Shown: one piece after another, positions 38,492 through 47,049 of the stretch | How positions within the stretch are numbered: position 1 is the first letter of the stretch | How the letters are laid out: the number at the start of each line of letters is the position of its first letter | Origin: Mycolicibacterium baixiangningiae | GTDB lineage: Bacteria > Actinomycetota > Actinomycetes > Mycobacteriales > Mycobacteriaceae | Length of the DNA stretch: 64,000 bases | Reading direction: 5' to 3' | Assembly: GCF_016313185.1 (NCBI RefSeq) | Contig: NZ_CP066218.1 | Location: forward strand, 1,984,001 to 2,048,000 | Position numbers and translations under genes: made by a program | The notes under the pieces: model-generated | The model's input: the letters and a program-made list of their open reading frames with translations, nothing else | Told to the model about the DNA's origin: nothing | Databases searched by the model: none

Positions 38492-39385
38492 CTAGCCCAC
38501 CTCCACATCGACTCGGCCCGCGCGCTCCCGCGCGGTCACACATTCTTCGGCGAACGACAGCACCTTCAGGTGGTAAGCCGCGGCCGTCACACCCAGGCTC
38601 AGGTTGTGCCCGGCGTCGGCCTGCTCAGCGATCACGAAACGCGGTGCCGCGGCGAAGATCCCGGCGATCTGATCCAGCGCCTCGGCGTCGGAACACCAGA
38701 CCCGCTCGTGTTCGGCGTGGCTGAACCGCACCGGTGTCCGCACCCGGCCGGCCAGCGCCGGGAAGTCGCGCTGCGGCCAGTCCCTCACCATCGCCGCCTC
38801 GTACGGCGCACCCGTCGAGGAATTGGTGATCCCCGTCAGCACCTCGGCGGGATACAGGTCGGCGGGCTCCCAGAGCAGCTGCCGCAGCCCGGGAGGCCGT
38901 CGCGTCGGGCCTGCATCGCGGAGGATGTCCAGCGCCGCGTCCTGATAACGCAGCCCGGTGCCGGCCAGCTCCAACCCGAGGAGTCCGGCGCCGCGGTCCT
39001 CGGCGGCCATCCGCAGTGCGAGCTCACACCCGTTGGAGTGTGCGACGACGAATACACCTGCACCCCGCGGCCTTTCGCTGAGCATCGCGTCGACCGCACC
39101 GTAGGCCAGCGCCACCCGTTGCTCGGGATGTTCGAGCGCGTCGGGATACGGCGCGGAACTGCCGTAGCCCGGCCGGTCGAGGGCGATCATCGTGAAACCC
39201 AGCTGGGCGCCCAGCCGCAGCAGTGACAGCCGCGGATGGCCTGGGCAATCGAAATACGCTGCGGTGCTGGCACCGCCGTGCAGGGCGACGACCACCGCGC
39301 GCGGCTCGTCGGCGGCCTCGGCCATCAGGCCCGACATCGGCACGCCGTCGACCATGACCACCCGGGGGCGCGGTGCGGCGGTCAT
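38492..39385 (-). CDS. alpha/beta hydrolase
   Basis: Hydrolase of 297 residues. The oxyanion strand is VALHGGASTAAYFD, the nucleophile elbow AHSNG (Ala in place of the first Gly of GxSxG) and the catalytic His is in DAGHNLSLG. It probably cleaves an ester, thioester or C-C bond of a pathway intermediate. It overlaps the thiolase fusion gene by ATGA and abuts the dehydrogenase gene. Exact substrate unknown. Confidence 0.85.
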   Translation of the reverse strand: MTAAPRPRVVMVDGVPMSGLMAEAADEPRAVVVALHGGASTAAYFDCPGHPRLSLLRLGAQLGFTMIALDRPGYGSSAPYPDALEHPEQRVALAYGAVDAMLSERPRGAGVFVVAHSNGCELALRMAAEDRGAGLLGLELAGTGLRYQDAALDILRDAGPTRRPPGLRQLLWEPADLYPAEVLTGITNSSTGAPYEAAMVRDWPQRDFPALAGRVRTPVRFSHAEHERVWCSDAEALDQIAGIFAAAPRFVIAEQADAGHNLSLGVTAAAYHLKVLSFAEECVTARERAGRVDVEVG

Positions 39386-41034
39386 GCGTCGGTCCGCAGC
39401 AGGAGGACACCACTGGGTGTGAGGCCGCCGCTGCTGACGACGGCGACGTGCGCGTCGGCCACCTGCCGCTCACCGGCCTCGCCGCGCAGCTGACTGACGG
39501 CTTCGTGCATCAGGCCCATCCCGTGGGTGCGGCCGTGCGAGAGCTGGCCGCCGTGGGTGTTGAGTGGCAGCACGCCGTCGCGGGCGATGTTGCGACCGCC
39601 GTCGAGGAACTCCTTCGCCTCGCCGATTCCGCAGAATCCCAGCGCCTCGATCCAGGACAGGCAGTTGAACGTGAAGCCGTCGTAGAGTTCGGCAACGTCG
39701 ACGTCGCTGGGCCGCAACGAGGTTCGGGTCCACAGGTGGGCGGACTGGCCGAGCACCTGCGGTTCGTGGGTCAGTGTGGTCTGGTCCCAGTCGGTGCGTT
39801 CGAGTATCTGGGTGCCGACGGCCTCGACGAAAACAGGCGGCTTCGGCATGTCCCGGGCAACGTCGACAGCGGAGACCACGACCGCGACGGCGCCGTCGCA
39901 GGGCACATCGCAGTCGTAGAGGCCGAACGGCGTGGTGATCGGCCGCGCCGACAGGTAGTCCTCCATCGTCATCGGATCCCGGTAGATCGCCGTCGGGTTC
40001 AGCGCGGCGTTGGCCCGCTGGTTGAGCGCGATCCAGCCCAGCGTCTCGCGCGTGGTGCCGTAACGGTGAAAGTGCCGCTGCGCGTTCAGCGCCAGGGTGT
40101 GCGCCGCCGAGGTGGCGCCGAACGGCATCTGCCAGCTGGTGGTCCGCCCGCCGCCGGGGGGCGCCATCTTGCCCTCTTTGAGCAACTGGCCGAAGGTCGC
40201 CTCCCAGAGCGTGCGGAAGCAGAGCACGTGGCGCGCCATCCCGGTGGCGACGGCCATCATCGCCGCGATCACCGAGCCGCCGGGCCCGAACGTGTCCATC
40301 CCGCCGTTGATCCACGTCGGCCGCAGACCCAGCGCGCCTTCGAGTGCGGTGACCCCGCCCTCGCCCATACCCGCGACATCGAGACCGGGATAGGTCGACA
40401 GCCCGTCGATGTCGTCGAATGTCAAACCCGCATCGGCGACGGCGGCCTCACACGCCTCGATGGTCAAGGACAGCGGCGGCACCATCAACCGCCGACCGAG
40501 CCGCGACGCGCCGATGCCGGTGATCGCCGAATGCTCTTCGAACTTCTCCCGGCGCAGCATCGGCCGGACGTGGTCGCCGAACCGTTCCGGTGCGATCTCG
40601 TCTGCCGGCAGTTCCCCGGGCTCGTCGGCCACGGGGGTGAACAGCGGCAGCCAGACGTCGTCGGCCTGCAGGAAACTCACCTGCACCGGCTGGCCGAGCG
40701 CGAGCGTCTCGGGATCGCAGTCGACGATGTTGGTGGTCAGCCGGACCCGCGGATCCTCGGTGATCGCCACCTGCGCCACCACGTACGGCGGTGGCAGGTC
40801 GGGAAAGCCGAAGCGGTGGTTGACGGTGAAACCCGCCAGGATGCCGCGACCCGACACGGCGCGCACGCCGAGCTTCTGGCTACGGCAGTACCGGCAGATC
40901 GGTTGCGGCGGGTGGATCAGCGACTCGCAGTCCTGACATTGCTGGATGCGCAGTTGGCCGTCCGCGCCTGCGGTCCAGAAGAATTCGTTCTGCGCGGTCA
41001 GCCGCGGCAGGGGCCGGCCCGGGATGTCCGCCAC
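39382..41034 (-). CDS. DUF35 (OB-fold)-thiolase fusion, Ltp2-aldolase-like
   Basis: Fusion of 550 residues. Residues 1-150 are a DUF35 module: a zinc ribbon with Cys33, Cys36, Cys47 and Cys50 (CQDC and CRYC) followed by an OB-fold. Residues about 160-550 are an SCP2-thiolase fold. Where thiolases carry the acylated Cys (as NSCATG at 57726) this protein reads GGMDTFGPGG, with no Cys. In steroid-degrading actinobacteria Ltp2 lacks that Cys and, bound to a separate DUF35 domain, works as a retro-aldolase. Here both are one chain, so an aldolase role is likely (inference). Overlaps the hydrolase gene; two bases after the ferredoxin gene. Confidence 0.85.
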   Translation of the reverse strand: MADIPGRPLPRLTAQNEFFWTAGADGQLRIQQCQDCESLIHPPQPICRYCRSQKLGVRAVSGRGILAGFTVNHRFGFPDLPPPYVVAQVAITEDPRVRLTTNIVDCDPETLALGQPVQVSFLQADDVWLPLFTPVADEPGELPADEIAPERFGDHVRPMLRREKFEEHSAITGIGASRLGRRLMVPPLSLTIEACEAAVADAGLTFDDIDGLSTYPGLDVAGMGEGGVTALEGALGLRPTWINGGMDTFGPGGSVIAAMMAVATGMARHVLCFRTLWEATFGQLLKEGKMAPPGGGRTTSWQMPFGATSAAHTLALNAQRHFHRYGTTRETLGWIALNQRANAALNPTAIYRDPMTMEDYLSARPITTPFGLYDCDVPCDGAVAVVVSAVDVARDMPKPPVFVEAVGTQILERTDWDQTTLTHEPQVLGQSAHLWTRTSLRPSDVDVAELYDGFTFNCLSWIEALGFCGIGEAKEFLDGGRNIARDGVLPLNTHGGQLSHGRTHGMGLMHEAVSQLRGEAGERQVADAHVAVVSSGGLTPSGVLLLRTDA

Positions 41035-41036
41035 CC

Positions 41037-41351
41037 CTACAGCCCCGGCAGCATGTGCTCTTCGCGCACGGCACCGGAGTGGTCGCCGTTCGCCCCGTCG
41101 TCAGCGGCTATCGCGCGTGCAGACGGCTGGGAGGGCTGGTCGCGCACCGGTTCTCCTTCATGCATCTCAATGATGGCGTGCACCGGGCAGTCCATCAGCG
41201 CCCGCAGCACCGCGGGCTGATCCGCCTCGGGTACGGTGCCGTTGCCGATCAGCGAGGCGTACCCCCAGTCGTCGAGGGAGAAGTACTCCGGCGCGTGCTT
41301 GGCGCACATGCCGAAGCCGTCACACATGGTGCGATCGAGACGGATCCTCAC
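41037..41351 (-). CDS. [3Fe-4S] ferredoxin with C-terminal extension
   Basis: Ferredoxin of 104 residues; the cluster motif CDGFGMC (Cys10, Cys16; Phe at the variable position) and distal CPVHAI lie in the first 65 residues, and an unrelated hydrophilic tail of about 40 residues follows. It overlaps the NuoF-like flavoprotein gene by four bases, so the two probably form an NADH-ferredoxin couple feeding P450s or Rieske enzymes. The tail is unusual for this family of about 63-70 residues. Confidence 0.88.
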   Translation of the reverse strand: MRIRLDRTMCDGFGMCAKHAPEYFSLDDWGYASLIGNGTVPEADQPAVLRALMDCPVHAIIEMHEGEPVRDQPSQPSARAIAADDGANGDHSGAVREEHMLPGL

Positions 41352-42649
41352 GCGCTCACCACCGCCTCCACCTCGTAGGGTCGTCGGACGTCGAACACGT
41401 CGACGGCACAGCTGTCACAGCTGCCCTGCAGATGGCGTGCCACCACCTGCGGGAAGGCGGTGAGCAGGCTGGCCGCGACGTTGGCGGCGGCGTCGAGGGT
41501 CGCGCAGGCACCACGGCCCCGCAGCACCACCGACCAGCGCTCCAGCCGGGCCAGATCCTCGTCGGTGGCCACGCCCTCGCGCAGCGCCGTGGCGACCGCG
41601 GACATGGCCGCGGTGCCGTTGAAGCACGACCCGCACTGTCCGGCGTTCTCCCGGTCGAAGTAGGCCAGCACCGACGCGGCGACCGCGACCGGGCATTCGT
41701 CGGTCAGCACCCCCACCGCGCCGCAGCCCAAGCCGCTGCCGAGGCGGCGCAGCGCCTCGTGGTCGAGCGTCGCGTCGAGCACGTCCCGGTTGAGCAGCCC
41801 CGTGAAGTAACCGCCCATCAGCACACCACTCACCCGATCCGTCGGAATGCCGTGCCACGTCAGCAGATCCGCCAGCGCGACGCCGTGCGGCAACTCGTAG
41901 AGTGCCGGTGGCAGGCCGCCGCCGGTGACGGTGGCGAGAAACGTGCCGGGGGAGGACGGCGTGCCCGCCGCCCGATAGGCCCGCGCGCCGTGCCGGTGCA
42001 GGTACGGCAGGTTGGCCAGCGTCTCGACATTGCTGACCAGCGTGGGCAACCCGCCCACCCCCTCCTCGAACGGGCGTGGCGGTTTGTCCGTCGGTTTGGC
42101 CGGGCCGCCGTTGACGGCGCGCACGGCAGCGGTCTCCTCACCGGCGACATAGCCGGCGTCGACGCACATCACGCTCACCGACACCCCGTCCAGTACGGTC
42201 GAATCAATCTGTGTCAGAGCGGTTTCCACGCTGTGCGCGGACTCCGGATCGGAGACGTAGACCACGGCACGGTCGGCGCCGACGATGCGGGCCGCCAATC
42301 GCAGGCCGTCGAGCACGAGATGCGGACGATGCCGCAACAACCAGCGGTCCTTGATCGACGCGGGCTCGCCCTCCTCACCGTTGGCGATCGCGACGGTACC
42401 GCCGCGCGTCCGGCCGTGGTCGCGCACCGAGCGCAGTTTGACCGCCATCGGGAACGCGGCCCCGCCGCGACCGAGCAGACCGGACAGCTCCACGTCTTCG
42501 AGAAGCTGATCCGGTTCGGGCAGCGCACCATATCCGCCCGACTGGGCGTAATCGGCGTAGTCCTCGCGGCCGCTCGGCACCTGGAGCAGCCGCGGGGTGC
42601 TGCCGGGCCATGCGGCGGTGTTGAGATCGGTTGCGGCGGTGGGGTTCAT
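41348..42649 (-). CDS. NuoF-like NADH-binding flavoprotein (SLBB domain)
   Basis: Protein of 433 residues resembling the 51-kDa subunit of complex I. The FMN/NADH site is visible as LLGRGGAAFPMAVK and ANGEEGEPASIKDRW; an SLBB-like segment follows (VTGGGLPPALYELPHGVALADLL). The NuoF cluster motif C-x2-C-x2-C reads CGSCFNG here: the third Cys is missing, while Cys in RGACATLDA and SCDSC near the end remain. The [4Fe-4S] cluster may therefore be lost or differently bound. It heads an operon with a ferredoxin, suggesting an NADH:ferredoxin reductase rather than a complex I part. Confidence 0.85.
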   Translation of the reverse strand: MNPTAATDLNTAAWPGSTPRLLQVPSGREDYADYAQSGGYGALPEPDQLLEDVELSGLLGRGGAAFPMAVKLRSVRDHGRTRGGTVAIANGEEGEPASIKDRWLLRHRPHLVLDGLRLAARIVGADRAVVYVSDPESAHSVETALTQIDSTVLDGVSVSVMCVDAGYVAGEETAAVRAVNGGPAKPTDKPPRPFEEGVGGLPTLVSNVETLANLPYLHRHGARAYRAAGTPSSPGTFLATVTGGGLPPALYELPHGVALADLLTWHGIPTDRVSGVLMGGYFTGLLNRDVLDATLDHEALRRLGSGLGCGAVGVLTDECPVAVAASVLAYFDRENAGQCGSCFNGTAAMSAVATALREGVATDEDLARLERWSVVLRGRGACATLDAAANVAASLLTAFPQVVARHLQGSCDSCAVDVFDVRRPYEVEAVVSA

Positions 42650-42674
42650 CAGCTTCTACTTCGTCTTGAGCGGA

Positions 42675-42680
42675 TAGGCT
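42675..42680 (+). promoter_or_regulatory. candidate leaderless -10 element
   Basis: TAGGCT, fitting TANNNT, is followed by six bases and the ATG at 42687. No ribosome site is present, so a leaderless transcript is likely. No convincing -35 was seen in the 37-base divergent gap. Confidence 0.4.
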
Positions 42681-42686
42681 GCCGAC

Positions 42687-43160
42687 ATGAGGACTGCGGT
42701 GGTGCGGGTGGGTGTGGACCCGACGGGCGAACTGACGCCCGCCCGGCTAGCCGACGGCATGACGCGCCTGCGCGAACTCTGCGGCGCGGCGGGCGCCGAG
42801 GTGGTGGACAACAACCTTCCGGTGATGCCGGCCAGTCGGCGCGAAGCCGAGCTGCTGATCGTCGGGGACGACCCGGACGCCCTCACACGTCTGGCGGTCG
42901 GCCTGTGTGCGGAGGCGTTCGGCACCGAACCGGTCGCCGGGGTGCTCACCTACATCAGCCGCGGCACCGACGACGACGCCTACGGCGTGCTGGCCGGCTT
43001 CGGGCTCACCGGCGACATCACCAGGACCGCCGACGACGACGGCTGGGACGTCGTCCACGTCACGCTGCGCAAGGCGGACCTCGAACGGATCCCGGAGAGC
43101 CGCATCCACACCGCTCTGGAGGCCTCGCTGAACTGCGAGGTGCACATCCGCATCGTCTGA
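42687..43160 (+). CDS. conserved protein of unknown function
   Basis: Protein of 157 residues that I do not recognise. It looks like a single alpha/beta domain: strand TAVVRVGVDP, helix ARLADGMTRLRELCGAAGAE, strand AELLIVGDDP, helix ALTRLAVGLCAEAF, strand GVLTYISRG and a C-terminal strand CEVHIRIV, a ferredoxin-like repeat pattern. No metal or catalytic motif is evident. It diverges from the NuoF-like gene and converges on a hydrolase with five bases between. It is the only plus-strand gene between 33.9 and 47 kb. Confidence 0.75.
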   Translation: MRTAVVRVGVDPTGELTPARLADGMTRLRELCGAAGAEVVDNNLPVMPASRREAELLIVGDDPDALTRLAVGLCAEAFGTEPVAGVLTYISRGTDDDAYGVLAGFGLTGDITRTADDDGWDVVHVTLRKADLERIPESRIHTALEASLNCEVHIRIV

Positions 43161-43165
43161 CACGC

Positions 43166-44086
43166 TCACCGTCTCAAGAAGTCGAGGATGGCCGGCGCCG
43201 CCTGCACCCAGGTGTCGAACATGTTGAACCGCTTGACCTTGCCGGACGCGCGCTTCTCGCCGGCGCGTTCCCAGGCGTCCTCCGGCCACGGCGGGTCGAT
43301 CACCGTCGAACCCTTGATGAGGCAGCTGACCTCCAGCGACGTCCGCTTGGGGTGGTCGAGGTCGTTCTCGCCGCCGCGGACGATCAGCGTCGGCACCCTG
43401 ATGTTGTCGAACATCTCGTCCTCCACACCCGGGATCGTCTGTCCGGGTTTGGGAACGAACGCGTTGAGCCAGCGCAACATCAGCTTGAGGAAGTCATCGG
43501 GGTCCAGGCGCAGGATCCGGTCGCGGTTGGCCGGGTTCTCGGCGATCCGCTCCTGCCACTCGGAGACACCGACGACGCCTTTCATACCGGCCCCGCGGAC
43601 CGCGAGGATGCTCGGCACGATGTAGTACGAGCCCAGCACGAACGAGCCGTACACGCCGCCGACGATGTTCCACACGACCAGCTTGGTGACGATCTCGGGA
43701 TAGAGCATCGTCGTGAGCATCGAGTCCCGCGCACCGCCGGACCCGCCGGCCAGGATGCACGGCCCGATGTCGAGGGTGGTGATCAACTGGTACAGCGTCT
43801 CGGCCCGCATGTGGGATTCGCTCTGACCGTAGAACTGCACATCGGACTTGCCGCAGTTCGGCCGGTCCCAGAGCAGCACGCGGTAACCGCCCTTGACCAA
43901 TGCCTGTGCCAGCGGCCGCAGTCCCGGAATGTCCTTGCTGAAGCGCCCGCCCGGAGTGAGCGCGATGAAATCGCCGCTTTTACCGAGGATTTCGTAGACG
44001 ACCTGCCCGCCGTTGATCTCGATGGTCTTCTCGCCGCGTTTGAGCTGCGGACCCTGCTGCGTGTCGGCGTCCTCGGTGGTGGTCAC
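43166..44086 (-). CDS. alpha/beta hydrolase
   Basis: Hydrolase of 306 residues starting at GTG 44086, which overlaps the Rieske ferredoxin stop. The nucleophile elbow is GGSGGA (LAGGSGGARDS), the acid is in GGENDLDHP and a WDRPNCGKS segment matches the family strand-loop after the oxyanion hole (LTPGGRFSKD). Resembles meta-cleavage hydrolases and haloperoxidase-like hydrolases. It ends the operon that begins at 46798. Likely acts on a ring-cleavage or ester intermediate (inference). Confidence 0.83.
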   Translation of the reverse strand: MTTTEDADTQQGPQLKRGEKTIEINGGQVVYEILGKSGDFIALTPGGRFSKDIPGLRPLAQALVKGGYRVLLWDRPNCGKSDVQFYGQSESHMRAETLYQLITTLDIGPCILAGGSGGARDSMLTTMLYPEIVTKLVVWNIVGGVYGSFVLGSYYIVPSILAVRGAGMKGVVGVSEWQERIAENPANRDRILRLDPDDFLKLMLRWLNAFVPKPGQTIPGVEDEMFDNIRVPTLIVRGGENDLDHPKRTSLEVSCLIKGSTVIDPPWPEDAWERAGEKRASGKVKRFNMFDTWVQAAPAILDFLRR

Positions 44087-44490
44087 GCCATCACCAGCAC
44101 ATCGTCGCCGACCACGCGGACCGGATAGGTGCGGATGCTCCACTCGGGTTTGACCGCCGTGGTTCCGGTCGCCAGCTCGAAACCCCATTGGTGCCAAGGG
44201 CAGAAGATGTACTCCTTGTCCCGCACCATCACCGCATCGCCGGGCACGCTCTCGTCGACGATATTGCGGCCGCGGGCGCGTCCGGAGCACAGAGGACCGC
44301 CTTCGTGCGGACAGTAGTTGGCGATGGCGTAGAAGGTGCCGTTGACGTTGTAGACACCGACGCCGTGGCGTCCGATGGGGACGACTTTGTGTGAACCGGG
44401 CGGGATCTCGTCGACGGTGGCGACGATGTGTTCACGCCCCTGTGCCAATCTCTTAGGGCCGGCCGGGGGCGGTTTCGGGTGTTCTGTCAT
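44083..44490 (-). CDS. Rieske-type [2Fe-2S] ferredoxin
   Basis: Protein of 135 residues with a single Rieske domain. Cluster ligands are CPH (in NYCPHEGGPLC) and CPWH (FCPWHQWGF). No transmembrane helix or catalytic iron site is present, so it is a soluble Rieske ferredoxin, possibly an electron carrier for the Rieske oxygenases or for a monooxygenase. ATG at 44490 lies six bases after the amidohydrolase stop. Upstream frame extension is antisense-like and excluded. Confidence 0.88.
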   Translation of the reverse strand: MTEHPKPPPAGPKRLAQGREHIVATVDEIPPGSHKVVPIGRHGVGVYNVNGTFYAIANYCPHEGGPLCSGRARGRNIVDESVPGDAVMVRDKEYIFCPWHQWGFELATGTTAVKPEWSIRTYPVRVVGDDVLVMA

Positions 44491-44495
44491 TGCCG

Positions 44496-45662
44496 TCAGA
44501 ACACCCGCACCTGTCCCTCGAGAGCCGGAACGGTCTCGGGGAGGTGGTAGGTCTCGATCCCGTTGCGGAACATGATCGCCTCGCGCGCATGCTCGGGAAG
44601 GTGCTTGACCAGCCAGCGGGGGTCGTCGAACGTCCAGTGCGGGTAGTCGCTGCTGAACAGCAGGATCTTCTCGCACTCCATCCACTCGAACGCCCGGGTC
44701 AACTCCGTTTTGTCCTCCGGGTAGTCCAGCGGTTGGGTGGTGAACTTGATGTGGTCCTTGACGTACTCGCTCGGTTTGCGCTTGATGTCCAGCCACGACT
44801 TGCGCGCCTCGTAGATGGCGTCCATCCGCCACATCAGCGGCAGAATCCAGCTGAACGCGTGCTCGACGAAAACGATGCGCAGCGTGGGGTGCCGGTCGAA
44901 CGTGCCGTCGAAGATCAGGCTCATCACCTGGTTGGCGGCGAGCAGCGAGTACGTCACCATGAAGTCGTGGTTGTAGCTGGGCAACCCGACCGGTGGCATC
45001 GGCAGTTCGTCATAGTGGCTGCGGGACAGGTGGCAACTCACCGTGATGTCGTGTTTGGCCGCCGCCGCCCAGATCGGATCGTATTTGGGGTTACCCCATG
45101 ACGGCCGCGGTTCGGCCTTGATCAGGATCTGCGCCATGTAGGGGTGTCCGGCCCAGCGCTCGATCTCTGCGACAGACTGCTCCGGCTCCTCGATCGCCAG
45201 GCAGATCGACCCGCGCCAGCGTTCGTGCCAGTTGTTGTGGCTGTCCAGCCAGTGGTTGGCCTGCCAGTCGTTGAGCGCGCAGTTCATCGCGTGGTTCGCT
45301 TCAGGAATCCGCGCCGGGTAGGCGGCGGGCTCGAGGATCGCGATGTCGGCGCCCGCCTCCATGATCAGCTGTCGAAACGCCAGATCGGGATCGCTGCAGG
45401 CGAACTCGCCGTCGGGCGGGAAGGCGTCGACGCGCATCGCGTAGGTGTGGGCGTAGTCGGGCGCGTCGTAGTAGATCTGGTCGCCGACCTTGTGATTCCC
45501 GAAATACCTGCTGCGCCATGGCTCGGGGATGTACTGGCCGAGTTCGCCGGTGCGGGGCGCCGGATGGACGTCGCTGTCGACGCACCTCACCGGGATGCGC
45601 TCGGCCGCGGGCTTGCGCTCCGTGGTGGTCGTCGTCGTCACTTCGGTAGTCATCTCGGACAT
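44496..45662 (-). CDS. amidohydrolase family (ACMSD-like) protein 1
   Basis: TIM-barrel hydrolase/decarboxylase of 388 residues in the amidohydrolase-2 family. DSDVHPAP is the N-terminal metal segment, ITVSCHLSRSHY and FVEHAFSWILPLMWR supply further His ligands and LLFSSDYPHW the Asp. The family includes aminocarboxymuconate-semialdehyde decarboxylase and aromatic acid decarboxylases, often used after ring oxidation. I choose the ATG at 45662 (MSEMTTEVTTTT) over 45749. A run of seven Thr near the start is unstructured. Paralogue immediately upstream at 45686. Confidence 0.88.
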   Translation of the reverse strand: MSEMTTEVTTTTTTERKPAAERIPVRCVDSDVHPAPRTGELGQYIPEPWRSRYFGNHKVGDQIYYDAPDYAHTYAMRVDAFPPDGEFACSDPDLAFRQLIMEAGADIAILEPAAYPARIPEANHAMNCALNDWQANHWLDSHNNWHERWRGSICLAIEEPEQSVAEIERWAGHPYMAQILIKAEPRPSWGNPKYDPIWAAAAKHDITVSCHLSRSHYDELPMPPVGLPSYNHDFMVTYSLLAANQVMSLIFDGTFDRHPTLRIVFVEHAFSWILPLMWRMDAIYEARKSWLDIKRKPSEYVKDHIKFTTQPLDYPEDKTELTRAFEWMECEKILLFSSDYPHWTFDDPRWLVKHLPEHAREAIMFRNGIETYHLPETVPALEGQVRVF

Positions 45663-45685
45663 CCCTTCATCGAAAGCTCCCGCTC

Positions 45686-46798
45686 CTAGAGTGCGCCGAC
45701 ACCGGCACCGACGTCTATGCCGTACAGCTGCGCGGCGTTTCGCCAGCACAGCTTGTCGCGCTGCTCGGCCGAATAGGCGCTCGGTACCCGGAGCTCGTTG
45801 AGTTGCCAGTGCGGATAGCTCGAGCCGAACATCACCATGTCGTCTTTACCGGTGAAGCCGGCCCATTCACCGGCGAATTCGACATCGCCGGGGCCGTCGA
45901 GGGCACCCTGCACGAAGTACACGTGATCCGGTAGGTAGTCGCTGGGCATCTTCGGCGCCCACGGGGTCTGCTCGAGGTGCGGCCTGCCGAAGCAGTCCAT
46001 CCGCCACATGAACGGGGTCAGGAGATCGGCGGCCCCGTCGGCCCAGACGAACTTGAGCGCGGGCATCCTCTCGAAGACGCCTTCGGCGATCATGTTCATC
46101 AGGTGGTAGAGGAAGTTCAGCGCCGTGAACCCGACGTACTGCTCGTAGGTGCGGGTCAGTCCGTTCGGGGTCGGCGGCAGGGCGACACCGGAGCCGACCT
46201 CGAAGTGCACGGCCACCGGAAGGTTCGCCTCGACGGCCGCCTCCCACAGCGGCCAGTACTGCGGTTTCCCATACAGCTCGCGGGACTGCAGCGGAATACC
46301 GATCTGCACCACGCGGGGATGGCTCTTGTACTTATCGATCTCACGCAGGGCGCCGGAGACATCGTCGGGGTTGACCCGGATGGTGCCGCGGAACCGCTCA
46401 CCGAACTCGGCGTGATCGAGCCAGCGGGACACCATCATGTCGTTGTGGGCCGAGGCGATGGCGGTGCCGAGGTGGCGGTCGGGCATGACGCCGCGGGTCA
46501 TGGGGTGCAGGATCGCGATGTCCACGCCCCGCTTCTCGAACAGGTGCTGTGCCGCGACGTCCGGATCCGAGCCGGGGTACTGCCCGTCGGGACCCTCGGT
46601 GCCCTTCGCGTACTCGCCGCCCGGTGCGCCGTACCAGTCCATCTCGTAGTCCGGGAAGCCGCGACTGCGGAACGGCTCGCGCATGAACGTCTGCCGCAGG
46701 TCCTTGTTGGACTTGCAGAAGATGTGCACGCTGGCATCTACGACGGGGGTGACAACGGGGGTGACGACGGGGGTGCTCGACCCGTCCGGATGCTGCAT
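45686..46798 (-). CDS. amidohydrolase family (ACMSD-like) protein 2
   Basis: TIM-barrel protein of 370 residues, paralogous to 44496-45662 (VDIAILHP, MPALKFVWADGAADLLTPFMWRM, MFGSSYPHWQ). Several ligand positions differ: the N-terminal DSDVH reads DASVH, and the second-strand His after FVE is Asp (VWADGA). It may therefore bind metal weakly or act as a partner of the first protein. The ATG at 46798 has GGAGGA upstream. A threefold PVVT repeat near residue 12 comes from a 12-base tandem repeat. Confidence 0.85.
   Translation of the reverse strand: MQHPDGSSTPVVTPVVTPVVDASVHIFCKSNKDLRQTFMREPFRSRGFPDYEMDWYGAPGGEYAKGTEGPDGQYPGSDPDVAAQHLFEKRGVDIAILHPMTRGVMPDRHLGTAIASAHNDMMVSRWLDHAEFGERFRGTIRVNPDDVSGALREIDKYKSHPRVVQIGIPLQSRELYGKPQYWPLWEAAVEANLPVAVHFEVGSGVALPPTPNGLTRTYEQYVGFTALNFLYHLMNMIAEGVFERMPALKFVWADGAADLLTPFMWRMDCFGRPHLEQTPWAPKMPSDYLPDHVYFVQGALDGPGDVEFAGEWAGFTGKDDMVMFGSSYPHWQLNELRVPSAYSAEQRDKLCWRNAAQLYGIDVGAGVGAL
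46741..46776. repeat. three 12-bp tandem repeats inside amidohydrolase 2
   Basis: CGACGGGGGTGA, CAACGGGGGTGA and CGACGGGGGTGC follow one another and encode PVVT-PVVT-PVV on the minus strand. In-frame slippage here would change the N-terminal tail length without breaking the gene. Confidence 0.7.
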
Positions 46799-46890
46799 GA
46801 CCAAGGCTGTCCTCCGCTGTCGTCCGGCGTGGCTGCGCGCGCAGACGTCTCCCGAGCGTGCGCGGCGGTGCCGTACACAACCACAGTGTA

Positions 46891-46908
46891 GATCGAAGTT
46901 CTTCGATC
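46891..46908. promoter_or_regulatory. perfect 18-bp palindrome in divergent gap
   Basis: GATCGAAG and CTTCGATC flank TT without mismatch. It lies 93 bases before the amidohydrolase 2 start in the 284-base gap that separates it from the acyl-CoA dehydrogenase operon. Probable operator; regulator unknown. Confidence 0.5.
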
Positions 46909-46911
46909 GCA

Positions 46912-46924
46912 AGAACCGAGTTCT
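46912..46924. promoter_or_regulatory. AGAAC-CGA-GTTCT palindrome
   Basis: Perfect five-base arms around CGA, three bases after the previous palindrome. The arms share AGAA/TTCT with the GAGAA-N5-TTCTC class but the spacing is two bases shorter, so it may be a different or lower-affinity site. Confidence 0.4.
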
Positions 46925-47034
46925 CCGGCCGTCTTGTCAGCATCGGTGCAGGTGAGCCTATGTGCTGGTCGGTCGCGCAGCACGGTGCTTACGAAACCCG
47001 GTACTTGCTCTCGGAGAGCGCGTGGCTTTTTTGT

Positions 47035-47049
47035 GAGAATGCTATTCTC
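47035..47049. promoter_or_regulatory. GAGAA-N5-TTCTC operator overlapping acyl-CoA dehydrogenase promoter
   Basis: GAGAATGCTATTCTC is a perfect palindrome with the same half-sites and spacing as 28504-28518. It contains an extended -10 (TGCTATTCT, 47040-47048), so a bound protein would block transcription of the acyl-CoA dehydrogenase pair starting at 47083. Confidence 0.6.

Noticed and set aside
39373..41220. 615-codon plus-strand reading frame
   Set aside because: Antisense to the DUF35-thiolase fusion, whose zinc ribbon and thiolase motifs are unambiguous.
41432..44128. 898-codon plus-strand reading frame
   Set aside because: It runs antisense through the NuoF-like and hydrolase genes and out of frame through the real gene at 42687. 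No domain or start signal; an artefact of GC-rich codon use.
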